DNA of 64,000 nt from an uncultured Eubacteriales bacterium (GTDB lineage: Bacteria; Bacillota; Clostridia; Oscillospirales; Acutalibacteraceae). Below the pieces are notes generated by a model. It was given only the letters and a program-made list of their open reading frames with translations. It was not told the origin of the DNA and ran no database searches. Location: positions 18,741 to 82,740 of the forward strand of contig CAKSSR010000006.1 in assembly GCA_934489735.1 (NCBI GenBank), in the 5' to 3' direction. A program made the position numbers and the translations under genes. Below, piece after piece: positions 11,386 through 18,817 of this stretch; within the stretch, counting starts at the first letter, position 1; every line of letters starts with the position of its first letter.

Positions 11386-11789
11386 AATATATAAGATATG
11401 TGAAATCGTGCTTCACATTTACATAATTATGTATCAATAGCATTATAACATATTGAAGTATGTTTTTCAACCCTTTTTTGATTTTTTTTTAATTATTTTT
11501 TTTCAAGTGTTGAAAATTTTTTAAAGCAAATGGTCCAGAAAAAAAGAAAATAATTATTTTTTGTTTTATATTAGATAAAGATTTCAACAGAGAAAGTGAG
11601 AAAATTCAAAGGAAATGTTAATAATAATATAATACTTAAGGATGTTGCAATTAGGAATAAAATATGCTATTATCATGTATAAGGAACAAAATTTGACATC
11701 GTATGACTATATTTTAAATATATTTGAAAAGACACGTAGAATTTTGATTATAATTTTTAGTCAAAGTGATGTAAGAAGGAATTGAGACA
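11386..11789. other. Divergent dnaA/rmuC intergenic region
   Basis: This 404-nt region holds the dnaA promoter on the minus strand and, on the plus strand, TTGACA (11693-11698) with TAAATA 16 nt later, a plausible rmuC promoter. It has long T/A tracts (11461-11530) and two more GTTGAAA-type words but no TGTGGA box. I see no gene. Confidence 0.5.
11442..11470 (-). promoter_or_regulatory. Probable dnaA promoter
   Basis: On the minus strand TTGAAA (11465-11470) and TATAAT (11442-11447) are separated by 17 nt, about 75 nt before the dnaA start. The -35 element is part of a GTTGAAAA word like those crowding oriC, so the factor recognising them could also control dnaA. Confidence 0.65.
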
Positions 11790-13076
11790 TTGAACACTGG
11801 CATAATAATTTTAGTTTTAATAATAAGTTTATTAAACATAGGAATTCTTATTTACATATTATTTAAGTCGAGAAAAAGTGATAGGAAGGAAGAATTTTTA
11901 AGTTTTCAACATTCTGTTGACATAATGTTAGAAACTATGAAAGGAAAGTTTGATTATCAATCAGAATTATTGAAAGAAAAATTTGATAATTTAGATAAAA
12001 GGATGGATAATTTATCAAAGAACATAGATGATAAGCAAAATATTATTCAGAGGTCAATAGTTACTCACCTGGATCGAATTGAGAAAAGGGTGAGCAGTTC
12101 ATCAATAGAGACGGAGCAGAAGTTAGAGAATATAAGAAATAACATAGAATTCAAATTGAATTCCATAAGGGAAGACAATAATAAGAAACTTGAAGAGATG
12201 AGGAGAGTAGTTGATCACAAATTACAGGAGACGATTAACAGAAGGCTAACAGAGTCTTTCAAATCGGTTAATGATCGGTTGATGGACGTTTACAAAGGGC
12301 TAGGGGAGATGAAAAATTTAGCGAATGGAGTAGGAGATTTAAAGAAAGTTTTAAGCAACGTCAAGACAAGGGGAATATTAGGCGAGATTCAATTAGGAGC
12401 GATACTAGAAGAAATTTTATCATCGGAGCAATATGATAAGAATGTAATAACGAAGAAAGGGTCAAGGAACGTAGTTGAATATGCGGTCAAGATGCCAACG
12501 GAAAATGGTGATTATATATATCTTCCAATAGACTCAAAATTTCCAGGGGAGACTTATTCTAATTTAAGGGATGCATATGATGAAGGAAATGTTGAAAAGA
12601 TAGACAGATGCAATAAAATTCTAATAGACACGATCAAGAGAGAAGCGAAGGACATCAAGGAGAAGTACATAGACGTCCCGAACACGACAGACTTTGCGAT
12701 AATGTTCTTACCGTTTGAAGGTTTATATGCTGAAGTAATAAACAAAGGGCTCATAGAGATTCTTCAGAAGAATTATAATGTAAATGTAGCGGGACCCAGC
12801 ACGATGGCAGCGTTACTTAACAGTCTTCAAATGGGATTTAGAACATTTGCAATCCAAAAGAGGAGCAGTGAGGTATGGAATGTTTTAGGGGCAGTGAAGA
12901 CTGAGTTTGACAAGTTTTCGGAAGTAATAACCAAGGCATTAGAAAAGTTAAATCAAGCCAGCGGAGAATTAGACAAGCTTGTTGGAGTAAGGACGAGGCA
13001 GATTCAGAAAAAATTAGTCAACGTAGCGAAAATTGATGACAAGGAATCAAGAATATTACTAGAGATTGATAAATAA
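11790..13076 (+). CDS. rmuC: DNA recombination protein RmuC
   Basis: This 428-aa RmuC-family protein is a predicted nuclease-fold factor that limits inverted-repeat recombination in E. coli. It has one N-terminal membrane helix (residues 4-24), a long coiled coil (about 40-190) and the conserved core with RGILGEIQLGAILEEIL, YLPIDSKFPGETY, and FLPFEGLYAEV then GPSTMAALLNSLQMGFRT. The start is TTG 11790 behind AAGGA with 9-nt spacing. It runs away from the origin, divergent from dnaA. Its presence beside long repeat arrays may matter for repeat stability, but that is inference. Confidence 0.93.
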   Translation: MNTGIIILVLIISLLNIGILIYILFKSRKSDRKEEFLSFQHSVDIMLETMKGKFDYQSELLKEKFDNLDKRMDNLSKNIDDKQNIIQRSIVTHLDRIEKRVSSSSIETEQKLENIRNNIEFKLNSIREDNNKKLEEMRRVVDHKLQETINRRLTESFKSVNDRLMDVYKGLGEMKNLANGVGDLKKVLSNVKTRGILGEIQLGAILEEILSSEQYDKNVITKKGSRNVVEYAVKMPTENGDYIYLPIDSKFPGETYSNLRDAYDEGNVEKIDRCNKILIDTIKREAKDIKEKYIDVPNTTDFAIMFLPFEGLYAEVINKGLIEILQKNYNVNVAGPSTMAALLNSLQMGFRTFAIQKRSSEVWNVLGAVKTEFDKFSEVITKALEKLNQASGELDKLVGVRTRQIQKKLVNVAKIDDKESRILLEIDK

Positions 13077-13096
13077 TAGTATTTGGGATAATTAAT

Positions 13097-13124
13097 TTGA
13101 CATATAATAATTATATGATATAAT
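13097..13124 (+). promoter_or_regulatory. Strong sigma-A-type promoter upstream of alr
   Basis: TTGACA (13097-13102) and TATAAT (13119-13124) are separated by 16 nt, with a TGA extension just before the -10. It lies about 100 nt before the alr start. Confidence 0.75.
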
Positions 13125-13222
13125 TAAATTTGCGAATGAGCGTATCTGCAGAATAATTAATCGAGAAGAGATTATTTAAAGCTACATAAGAATTTAGTAA
13201 AAGTACGGAGGAGTTATTAAGT

Positions 13223-14323
13223 ATGAATAGGTTATGGTCAGCAAGAATGCAAGTAAGCACAGAGGATGTTATTCATAACATAAATGAGATAAAAAGATTT
13301 ATTGGCGATGATGTAAATATAATGCCAGTGATAAAGGATAATGGCTATGGAACGATGATAAATGATAAGTTTGAGATATTTGATAAAACAAATATAAAAA
13401 TAGTAGCAGTTGCTATAGTGGATGAAGGGGCGTATCTAAGGGAAAAAGGATATAAGGGAGAGATATTTGTATTAAATCAACCCACAGAGGATGAAATCCC
13501 TTCGATTGAGAAGTATAATCTTATTGTAGGAATTGGATCGATAGACTTTTTAAGCATTCTAGGGAAGCATAAGTCAAAGTTTAGGATTCATATGGAAATT
13601 GGTACGGGGATGGGAAGAACCGGTATAAAACCGAACAGGACTCAAGAATATATAGACGAGGCCTTGAAATATGACAATATAACGATAGACGGAGTGTATA
13701 CTCATTTTTCATGCAGTGACTGTGACAGAGAATATACTAAGACTCAGATAGAATTATTTAATAAATCTATAGAGATAGTCAAAAAGAACATACCAAATAT
13801 AAGATATATTCATTGTTGCAATTCGGCGGGAATATTAGACTACCCAGAGGCACACTTCAATTTAGTGAGACCAGGAATTATATTATACGGATATCTTCCG
13901 ACAGAAGAACTAAAGAATAAGATTAATTTAAGACCATGCATAAAGCTAAAATCGAAGATTTCATTTATAAAGGAAGTGGATAAAGGGACAAGCATAAGTT
14001 ATGGAAGGACTTTTATCACAGAGAGGAAATCAATTATAGCAACAGTACCATTAGGTTATGCAGATGGAATAAGAAGAAGTCTATCAAACAAGGGCTATGT
14101 TGTAATTAAAGGGGAAAAGGTACCGATAGTTGGAACAGTTTGTATGGACTGCTTTATGGTGGATGTCACAGACATAGGCGGGGCAGACGTTGGCGACGAT
14201 GTATATATCTGGGATAATGACAAAGTCACAGTTGAAGATATAGCTAATATATATGGGACGATAAATTATGAAGTTATATCGACAATTTCTAATAGAGTCA
14301 TTAGAGAATTTACGGATATGTGA
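13223..14323 (+). CDS. alr: Alanine racemase
   Basis: This PLP enzyme interconverts L- and D-alanine and supplies D-Ala for peptidoglycan; in spore formers it can also act in germination control. The 366-aa protein has the PLP lysine in MPVIKDNGYGTM (the usual form is KANAYGHG, so this is a divergent site with the lysine and YG kept). The second catalytic Tyr is in SISYGRTF. VPLGYADGIRR and GTVCMDCFMVDVT are standard. It has its own strong promoter and an AGGAG ribosome site before ATG 13223. The substitutions around the lysine are unusual, but both catalytic residues are present. Confidence 0.92.
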   Translation: MNRLWSARMQVSTEDVIHNINEIKRFIGDDVNIMPVIKDNGYGTMINDKFEIFDKTNIKIVAVAIVDEGAYLREKGYKGEIFVLNQPTEDEIPSIEKYNLIVGIGSIDFLSILGKHKSKFRIHMEIGTGMGRTGIKPNRTQEYIDEALKYDNITIDGVYTHFSCSDCDREYTKTQIELFNKSIEIVKKNIPNIRYIHCCNSAGILDYPEAHFNLVRPGIILYGYLPTEELKNKINLRPCIKLKSKISFIKEVDKGTSISYGRTFITERKSIIATVPLGYADGIRRSLSNKGYVVIKGEKVPIVGTVCMDCFMVDVTDIGGADVGDDVYIWDNDKVTVEDIANIYGTINYEVISTISNRVIREFTDM

Positions 14324-14540
14324 AATTGGTTTTCTAAAAGTAATCAAGAAGCTGAGAAAAACATCGCAAAATTTGAGTTAGCTGAAGAAAAATTATGTAA
14401 TTGATTGAAAATAACAGAAGAAGATTAAGAATTTTTTGAATAAAAGAAGTCTTGATATGGTTAGTTGCACCTATATTTTACTATTCTGCAATTACTTCAG
14501 TGAAAATTCTCGAATTTTTCTAGTAAATTTATATAAAGAT

Positions 14541-14583
14541 AAGAGTTATCTCCAGATGTATTAGAGATAGCTCTTAATTTTTA
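14541..14583 (+). terminator. Rho-independent terminator after alr
   Basis: The arms AAGAGTTATCTC and GAGATAGCTCTT (one G-U pair) are followed by AATTTTT. It sits directly against the stop codon of the convergent SDR gene and probably separates the two units. Confidence 0.8.
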
Positions 14584-15321
14584 TATTAAAAATCCCCCAT
14601 TAGGACTTATTACTTGTCCAGTTATGAAGCTTGATTTATTGGAAGCCATAAATAAACATAAGTTAGCCACATCAAAAGGGCTCCCTATGGTACCCAGAGG
14701 TGTACTTTCCTTTAAATTTTCCATAGTATTTTCATCAAGAATGTTATTCATGTTAGTATTGATTACCCCTGGAGCAATGCAATTGACTCTTATATTTGAT
14801 GGCCCCAATTCTTTTGCTAATGCTTTCGTAAATCCTATTATAGCAGCTTTAGTTGTCGAGTAATGAACTTCCATAGATGCTCCACACATTCCCCATATGG
14901 ATGATATATTTATTATATTGCCGGCATGTCTCTTTATCATATTCGGTACTATACTCTTGCAAGTGTTGACAGTACCCATGACATTAACGTTGATTATCCT
15001 ATTCCATTCTTCAATTGAGGTGTCAGAGAACAATTTTTGATAAGATATGCCAGCATTGTTTATCAATACGTCTATTTTATCAAATTTTTCTATTATTTCG
15101 CTAGTCATTCTTGATACAGAGTCAAATTGAGACACATCAGCCTTGTATATGCTAGCCTCTCCGCCATTATTTATTATATCTTGTCTCAATTTTATGGCAG
15201 ATTCCTGACTTTTATTATAATTTATAAAGACTCTATATCCATTTTGTGAAAATAGTATTGCACATGCCTTACCAATGCCTTGCGAAGCTCCAGTTATTAA
15301 TATATTTTTACTTATTTTCAT
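14581..15321 (-). CDS. Short-chain dehydrogenase/reductase (FabG-like)
   Basis: This 246-aa classical SDR has the cofactor motif TGASQGIGKACA at residues 10-21, NNAG around 89, the catalytic Ser in NISSIWG and Tyr/Lys in YSTTKAA, then NCIAPGVINTNM and the C-terminal FITGQVISPNGG. It overlaps the upstream ispD-like gene by 4 nt (ATGA), so the two are translated together. FabG (3-oxoacyl-ACP reductase) is the default reading. The tight pairing with an IspD-family cytidylyltransferase recalls ribulose-5-phosphate reductase / CDP-ribitol synthase pairs, so a sugar-alcohol reductase is an alternative. Confidence 0.85.
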   Translation of the reverse strand: MKISKNILITGASQGIGKACAILFSQNGYRVFINYNKSQESAIKLRQDIINNGGEASIYKADVSQFDSVSRMTSEIIEKFDKIDVLINNAGISYQKLFSDTSIEEWNRIINVNVMGTVNTCKSIVPNMIKRHAGNIINISSIWGMCGASMEVHYSTTKAAIIGFTKALAKELGPSNIRVNCIAPGVINTNMNNILDENTMENLKESTPLGTIGSPFDVANLCLFMASNKSSFITGQVISPNGGFLI

Positions 15322-16028
15322 ATTATTTTCTTCAACCTTTTAATTAAGACGTTCTCGCAAGTGTATATGTCGTCGATTGTCGTTATCTTTATGTTTGAAT
15401 AATTTCCAAGACACATATGAACCTTCACGTTATTACTTTCTAGCAATTGACAGTCGTCTGTATAAATTTTCCCCTCTTTTGTTGCCTTTGTCAAAGCTTG
15501 ATTGTAGATTGTTCTCTCGAATACTTGAGGTGTCTGAGCGCACCATAAAGTCTCTCTTGCCGGGGTTTCACATATAAACTTGTTGTTGTTCACTTTTTTA
15601 ATGGTATCCTTAACTGGTACTCCAACGCATGAAGCTTTATGCTCAAAAGCGTCACGGATTGATTGATCAATTGTTTTCTTTTCAATTAAAATTCTGGCTC
15701 CATCGTGAATCGCTATAAAAGATGTCTTATTATTTATCATTTTTAACCCGTTTTTTACTGATTCTTGTCTACTTTCGCCTCCTGTAGTCAAAGTTATGTT
15801 CTTGCCTGTCAGTTTTTTAAAGCTTTTTATTAAATTATTGAACTTCATTGAGTCTGCTTGTTGAGAAACGATTATTATATTGTCTACAAGATCAGAATCG
15901 CAGAATGCTTTGATAGTATAATATATAGCAGGTTTTTCTAAGATGTTATAAAATATTTTATTTTCGCCAAATCTCGTTGATTTGCCTGCACATAATATTA
16001 TCGATGATACAATTTTATTATTTATCAT
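15318..16028 (-). CDS. ispD: IspD-family cytidylyltransferase
   Basis: The best match is 2-C-methyl-D-erythritol 4-phosphate cytidylyltransferase of the MEP isoprenoid pathway. Visible family features are the nucleotide-binding ILCAGKSTRFG with a following Lys, TTGGESRQESVKNGL, IHDGAR, GVPVKDTIK, WCAQTPQVFER, TDDCQLLE and NIKITTIDDI (the Lys of the last is a substrate ligand in IspD). I chose ATG 16028 (MINNKIV), 8 nt after AGGTGG; a GTG at 16040 is possible. It lies 13 nt after folE and overlaps the SDR gene. TarI-like ribitol-5-phosphate cytidylyltransferase is the main alternative. Confidence 0.82.
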   Translation of the reverse strand: MINNKIVSSIILCAGKSTRFGENKIFYNILEKPAIYYTIKAFCDSDLVDNIIIVSQQADSMKFNNLIKSFKKLTGKNITLTTGGESRQESVKNGLKMINNKTSFIAIHDGARILIEKKTIDQSIRDAFEHKASCVGVPVKDTIKKVNNNKFICETPARETLWCAQTPQVFERTIYNQALTKATKEGKIYTDDCQLLESNNVKVHMCLGNYSNIKITTIDDIYTCENVLIKRLKKII

Positions 16029-16041
16029 ATTTACTTCCACC

Positions 16042-16626
16042 TCAATTTTTTAAGTTAGATAAAAATTCGTTCTTTTTGTCGTTGTCATTTAAAAATATGC
16101 CTTTGTAGCTCGTCGTGATTGTCCCTGATGATACATTTTGTATCCCTCTAGCTGTCACACAGCTATGTTTTGCTTCAATATATACTGCAATATCATCACT
16201 TTTAGTTAAAATACTCATTATCTCAATGATGTCATTACATATTTTTTCTTGAAGCTGCAATCTTTTGCAAACCATATCAACCAGTCTGACTATTTTAGAA
16301 AGACCTAATATACATTTGTTGGGAATGTATGCTACAGATACATGCATATCGTAAATAAGCGCTATATGATGCTCACATAAACTAAAGGCATCTATATTTT
16401 TTATGACTACCATGTTACTTGATTCTGCTTTTTTATTATCAAATTCAAAAGTTTTATTGACAATATTAGCAATCTCTTTGTTACTTACATTCTGATAATA
16501 AGTGAGTTCGTGCATCATTTTAGAAAATCTTTCAGGCGTCTCATCGGGCAAGCTTATGTTTAGACATTTAAACAACTCTGTCGCTGCTTTTTTTGCCCCA
16601 TCGATATCGATTTCTTTGTTATCCAT
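16042..16626 (-). CDS. folE: GTP cyclohydrolase I
   Basis: FolE converts GTP to dihydroneopterin triphosphate, the first step of folate synthesis. The zinc ligands are visible in SLCEHH (Cys and His) and KHSCVTARG (Cys). VAYIPNKCILGLSKIVRLVD and KRLQLQEKI are the conserved core. I place the start at ATG 16626 (MDNKEIDIDG, 194 aa), the natural N-terminus for short FolE proteins; the frame continues upstream to a GTG at 16671 with no ribosome site. It heads a leftward unit folE-ispD-SDR, an unusual combination. A decayed copy of its 5' end lies at 17015-17170. Confidence 0.9.
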   Translation of the reverse strand: MDNKEIDIDGAKKAATELFKCLNISLPDETPERFSKMMHELTYYQNVSNKEIANIVNKTFEFDNKKAESSNMVVIKNIDAFSLCEHHIALIYDMHVSVAYIPNKCILGLSKIVRLVDMVCKRLQLQEKICNDIIEIMSILTKSDDIAVYIEAKHSCVTARGIQNVSSGTITTSYKGIFLNDNDKKNEFLSNLKN

Positions 16627-16754
16627 TAAAATATCACGTCCCATCCATACGTTGTTCTTATATTGTCTCACATTTTATAAAAAAATACAATGTTTTAAAT
16701 TAGACAAATATGAACTAGACATCGATAATTAAGTCTTTTTTGAATTTAATAAAA

Positions 16755-17013
16755 GATAAAATTGTACTGGTTTGGCTTCTACTAGAAAAGATTAGGAACC
16801 AAACTGGTTTTTTTAAACTTAGTTTAGTTCCTGCTGACTATATGGTGACGAATATTAACGAGATGTATTAGACTTATCGAGATAGTATTGACTTTAAGTA
16901 AGGAAAAGTAACCGTATGGATTACAAAAAGAGGCAATTGGCAGGGAAATAAGAGGGGAGATTTATAATAAATTAGAAGAGAGAGGAATATATCATACGTT
17001 TAAAGGAAAATAT
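16755..17013. repeat. Direct repeat copy A (about 260 bp)
   Basis: This segment recurs as copy B at 17861-18123 with scattered substitutions and small indels. It begins with a terminator-like hairpin (16766-16814). One frame in copy A reads a short degenerate peptide, PYGLQKEAIGREIRGEIYNK, followed by LEERGIYHTFKGKY and a stop, which looks like the remnant of a coding sequence I cannot identify. Confidence 0.8.
16766..16814 (+). terminator. Terminator-like hairpin in repeat copy A, now orphaned
   Basis: Fifteen-bp arms containing G-U pairs (ACTGGTTTGGCTTCT / AGGAACCAAACTGGT) are followed by T7. No rightward gene ends before it, whereas the same hairpin in copy B follows the 17244 gene. This suggests that a gene copy was lost here. 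Confidence 0.6.
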
Positions 17014-17014
17014 T

Positions 17015-17170
17015 AAAAGTTTTATTGATAATATTAGCAATTTCTTTATCACTGATATTCTGATAATAAGTGAGTTCATGCATTATTTTATAAAAATACA
17101 ATGTCTTGGATTAGAAAAATAAGAGCTGGACATCAATAATTAAGCCATTTTTTAAATTTAATAAAAAATA
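17015..17170 (-). pseudogene. Decayed fragment of folE 5' end and upstream region
   Basis: Bases 17015-17090 closely match folE codons for MMHELTYYQNVSNKEIANIV and neighbours (plus-strand 16446-16521). They are joined directly to a copy of the folE upstream sequence (16674-16757), so the segment between, including the folE start, is deleted. It is a non-functional by-product of a local tandem duplication. Confidence 0.75.
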
Positions 17171-17181
17171 GTCAAAAACAC

Positions 17182-17207
17182 TTGACGATATATATATATG
17201 CTATAAT
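17182..17207 (+). promoter_or_regulatory. Possible promoter of the 17244 gene
   Basis: TTGACG (17182-17187) and TATAAT (17202-17207) flank an alternating AT tract. The 14-nt spacing is shorter than usual, so the -35 assignment is uncertain; the -10 lies about 37 nt before the start codon. Confidence 0.45.
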
Positions 17208-17243
17208 AAACAATGTAATAAAAATTAAAAGGAGTTGTTTAAA

Positions 17244-17855
17244 ATGGGTAACATTGCAGAAGATTTTAAATCTTATTGGGAAGGGGTAACTGGACGTGAA
17301 TATGGAATTTCTCCAACAGAAGATTGTTTAGATATTCCACGCAATACTGATGAAATGCAGGGAAATTTCGATTATCAAGATAAATTCATTAATTTTTTTA
17401 TTGAAAGAGGGAAGAAATCATATTATGTGGATAAGCCTAATTATGGAAGGATTTATTGCGGTTTAGATGAGTTGATCGGACGGATCAGAGATTTCTATAG
17501 TACTTTTAATATGGATTGTAGAGCAGCAGAAGATTTTTACATAAGGGATTCTTCGGATGATATTTTAGAAGAATTTGAAGTCTATTGGAGAGATGCTACT
17601 GGTGGTAACGTGATTCGAAATGAATTGGTTAATCAGGGATATTTAAGAATACCTAAAGAAAATCAAGATAAAGTTATTGAATTTTTTAATGAGAAATGTG
17701 GGAAGAATAGATTATATCTTGTAAGAAATTATTATGATACAAGTGACGAGAAATGTGATTTGAATAGATTAATTGAGAGAGTTCAATATTTTTATTGGAT
17801 TCTTGATCAAAGGGAAAATGAGGCAGAAGACGTTTATGTAAAATATGCTGACTAA
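17244..17855 (+). CDS. Protein of unknown function with two tandem ~95-residue repeats
   Basis: I do not recognise this 203-aa protein. It has no signal peptide or membrane segment. It consists of two diverged copies of one unit, about residues 4-100 and 107-202. Shared positions include (E)DFxxYW...TG, LxIP, a DKxIxFF motif, then CxLxxLIxRxxxFY and AEDxY near the end. It starts at ATG 17244, 9 nt after AAAGGAG; the frame extends to an upstream TTG that lies in the ribosome site. It sits between the two copies of a 260-bp direct repeat, and copy B supplies its terminator, so it belongs to a duplicated cassette. Confidence 0.7.
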   Translation: MGNIAEDFKSYWEGVTGREYGISPTEDCLDIPRNTDEMQGNFDYQDKFINFFIERGKKSYYVDKPNYGRIYCGLDELIGRIRDFYSTFNMDCRAAEDFYIRDSSDDILEEFEVYWRDATGGNVIRNELVNQGYLRIPKENQDKVIEFFNEKCGKNRLYLVRNYYDTSDEKCDLNRLIERVQYFYWILDQRENEAEDVYVKYAD

Positions 17856-17860
17856 ATAAG

Positions 17861-18123
17861 AAATAAAATTTTACCGGTTTGGTTTCTATTAAAAAAGATT
17901 AGGAACCAAGCTGGTTTTTTTAAACTTAGTTTAACTCCTGCTGACTATATGATGACGAATATTAAAGAAATGTATTAGATTTATCAAGATGTTTTGACCT
18001 TAAGTAAGAAAAAGTAACTGTATGGATTACAAAAAGAGGCAATTGACAGAAAATAAGAGGGTATAATAAATTAGAAGAGAGAGGAATATATTATAAATAT
18101 TCATATTGTTTAAGGGGAAATAT
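17861..18123. repeat. Direct repeat copy B (about 260 bp)
   Basis: It matches copy A (16755-17013) along its length, with some small insertions and deletions near the right end. It begins 6 nt after the stop of the 17244 gene and includes that gene's terminator. Confidence 0.8.
17873..17921 (+). terminator. Terminator of the 17244 gene
   Basis: The arms ACCGGTTTGGTTTCT and AGGAACCAAGCTGGT pair with several G-U pairs and are followed by T7. It is the same element as the orphan hairpin at 16766. Confidence 0.75.
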
Positions 18124-18219
18124 GAATTTCGAAGACAAAAAGTAATAGTGAAATAGCAGACAGATGTTGTATTTAATTAAATTTTGATCAAGTATTTAAA
18201 ACTTATTAAAATAAACTAG

Positions 18220-18248
18220 TTGACTATTTAATTTTTTTATGTTATTAT
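18220..18248 (+). promoter_or_regulatory. Promoter of the small 18327 gene
   Basis: TTGACT (18220-18225) and TATTAT (18243-18248) are separated by the optimal 17 nt, about 78 nt before the start codon. Confidence 0.65.
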
Positions 18249-18326
18249 ATAAACAAAGTAAAGTTTAAGTTTAAAATTAATGTAGAAGCTTACAATTTTT
18301 AAACTTGAAAAAAGGAAGGTGATTTT

Positions 18327-18599
18327 ATGGATAATAATTTGGGTGACACCTCTGGATTTCATCCTAGCGAACTGTATGCAGTTGTGAAAGGATTTTCCAG
18401 AGATAAGCCATCAGTAATGTTTGATAATGTTATATTATTTAATACTGATCAGGCTCCGTATATAATAGATAACGGAGTATTTGGAGTTAATGCAGAATTT
18501 TTACCTAAAGCAAGTTTATCAAATATAAGTATTAAAAAAAAGTTCTCAAGCATTAATGCAATGAGTGACTATTTTGATCAACATAATATAAATGGGTAA
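18327..18599 (+). CDS. Small protein of unknown function
   Basis: I do not recognise this 90-aa soluble protein. It starts at ATG 18327 after a very good AAAGGAAGGTGA site. It has no signal peptide, Cys motif or repeat. Hydrophobic beta-like patches (ELYAVVKGF, NVILFN, YIIDNGVFGVNAEFL) suggest a small folded domain. It has its own promoter. Its stop codon abuts the terminator of the convergent tRNA-Leu gene. The strong ribosome site and promoter support a real gene. Confidence 0.6.
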   Translation: MDNNLGDTSGFHPSELYAVVKGFSRDKPSVMFDNVILFNTDQAPYIIDNGVFGVNAEFLPKASLSNISIKKKFSSINAMSDYFDQHNING

Positions 18600-18628
18600 A
18601 AAAATAAGAGCCGCATGAAACGACTCTC
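18598..18628 (-). terminator. Terminator of tRNA-Leu
   Basis: On the minus strand AGAGTCG and CGGCTCT pair (one G-U) and are followed by TTATTTTTT. It overlaps the stop codon of the 18327 gene. Confidence 0.75.
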
Positions 18629-18630
18629 AA

Positions 18631-18717
18631 TGGTGCTGGTGGCCGGACTTGAACCGGCACGATATCGCTACCGAGGGATTTTAAGTCCCTTGTGTCTGCC
18701 TATTCCACCACACCAGC
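18631..18717 (-). tRNA. tRNA-Leu (anticodon UAA)
   Basis: This is an 87-nt class II tRNA with CCA encoded. The acceptor arms GCTGGTG and CACCAGC pair, with discriminator A. The anticodon stem-loop is AGGGA-CTTAAAA-TCCCT with UAA in the middle, and a long variable arm (CGGTAGCGATATCG) is typical of leucine. The T-loop GTTCAAGTC is standard. Confidence 0.95.
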
Positions 18718-18817
18718 GGCTCAACGATTCATAGTATATCATACGAATATTAAAAAGTCAATAGGTAAAATGAAAAAAATTAAAATTTTTTAAAAAAAGA
18801 GGAAGGTGTGAATACAA

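Noticed and set aside
16755..17013. Repeat copy A as a complete insertion sequence
   Set aside because: It has no intact transposase frame, no terminal inverted repeats and no target duplication that I can see; a local duplication explains it better.
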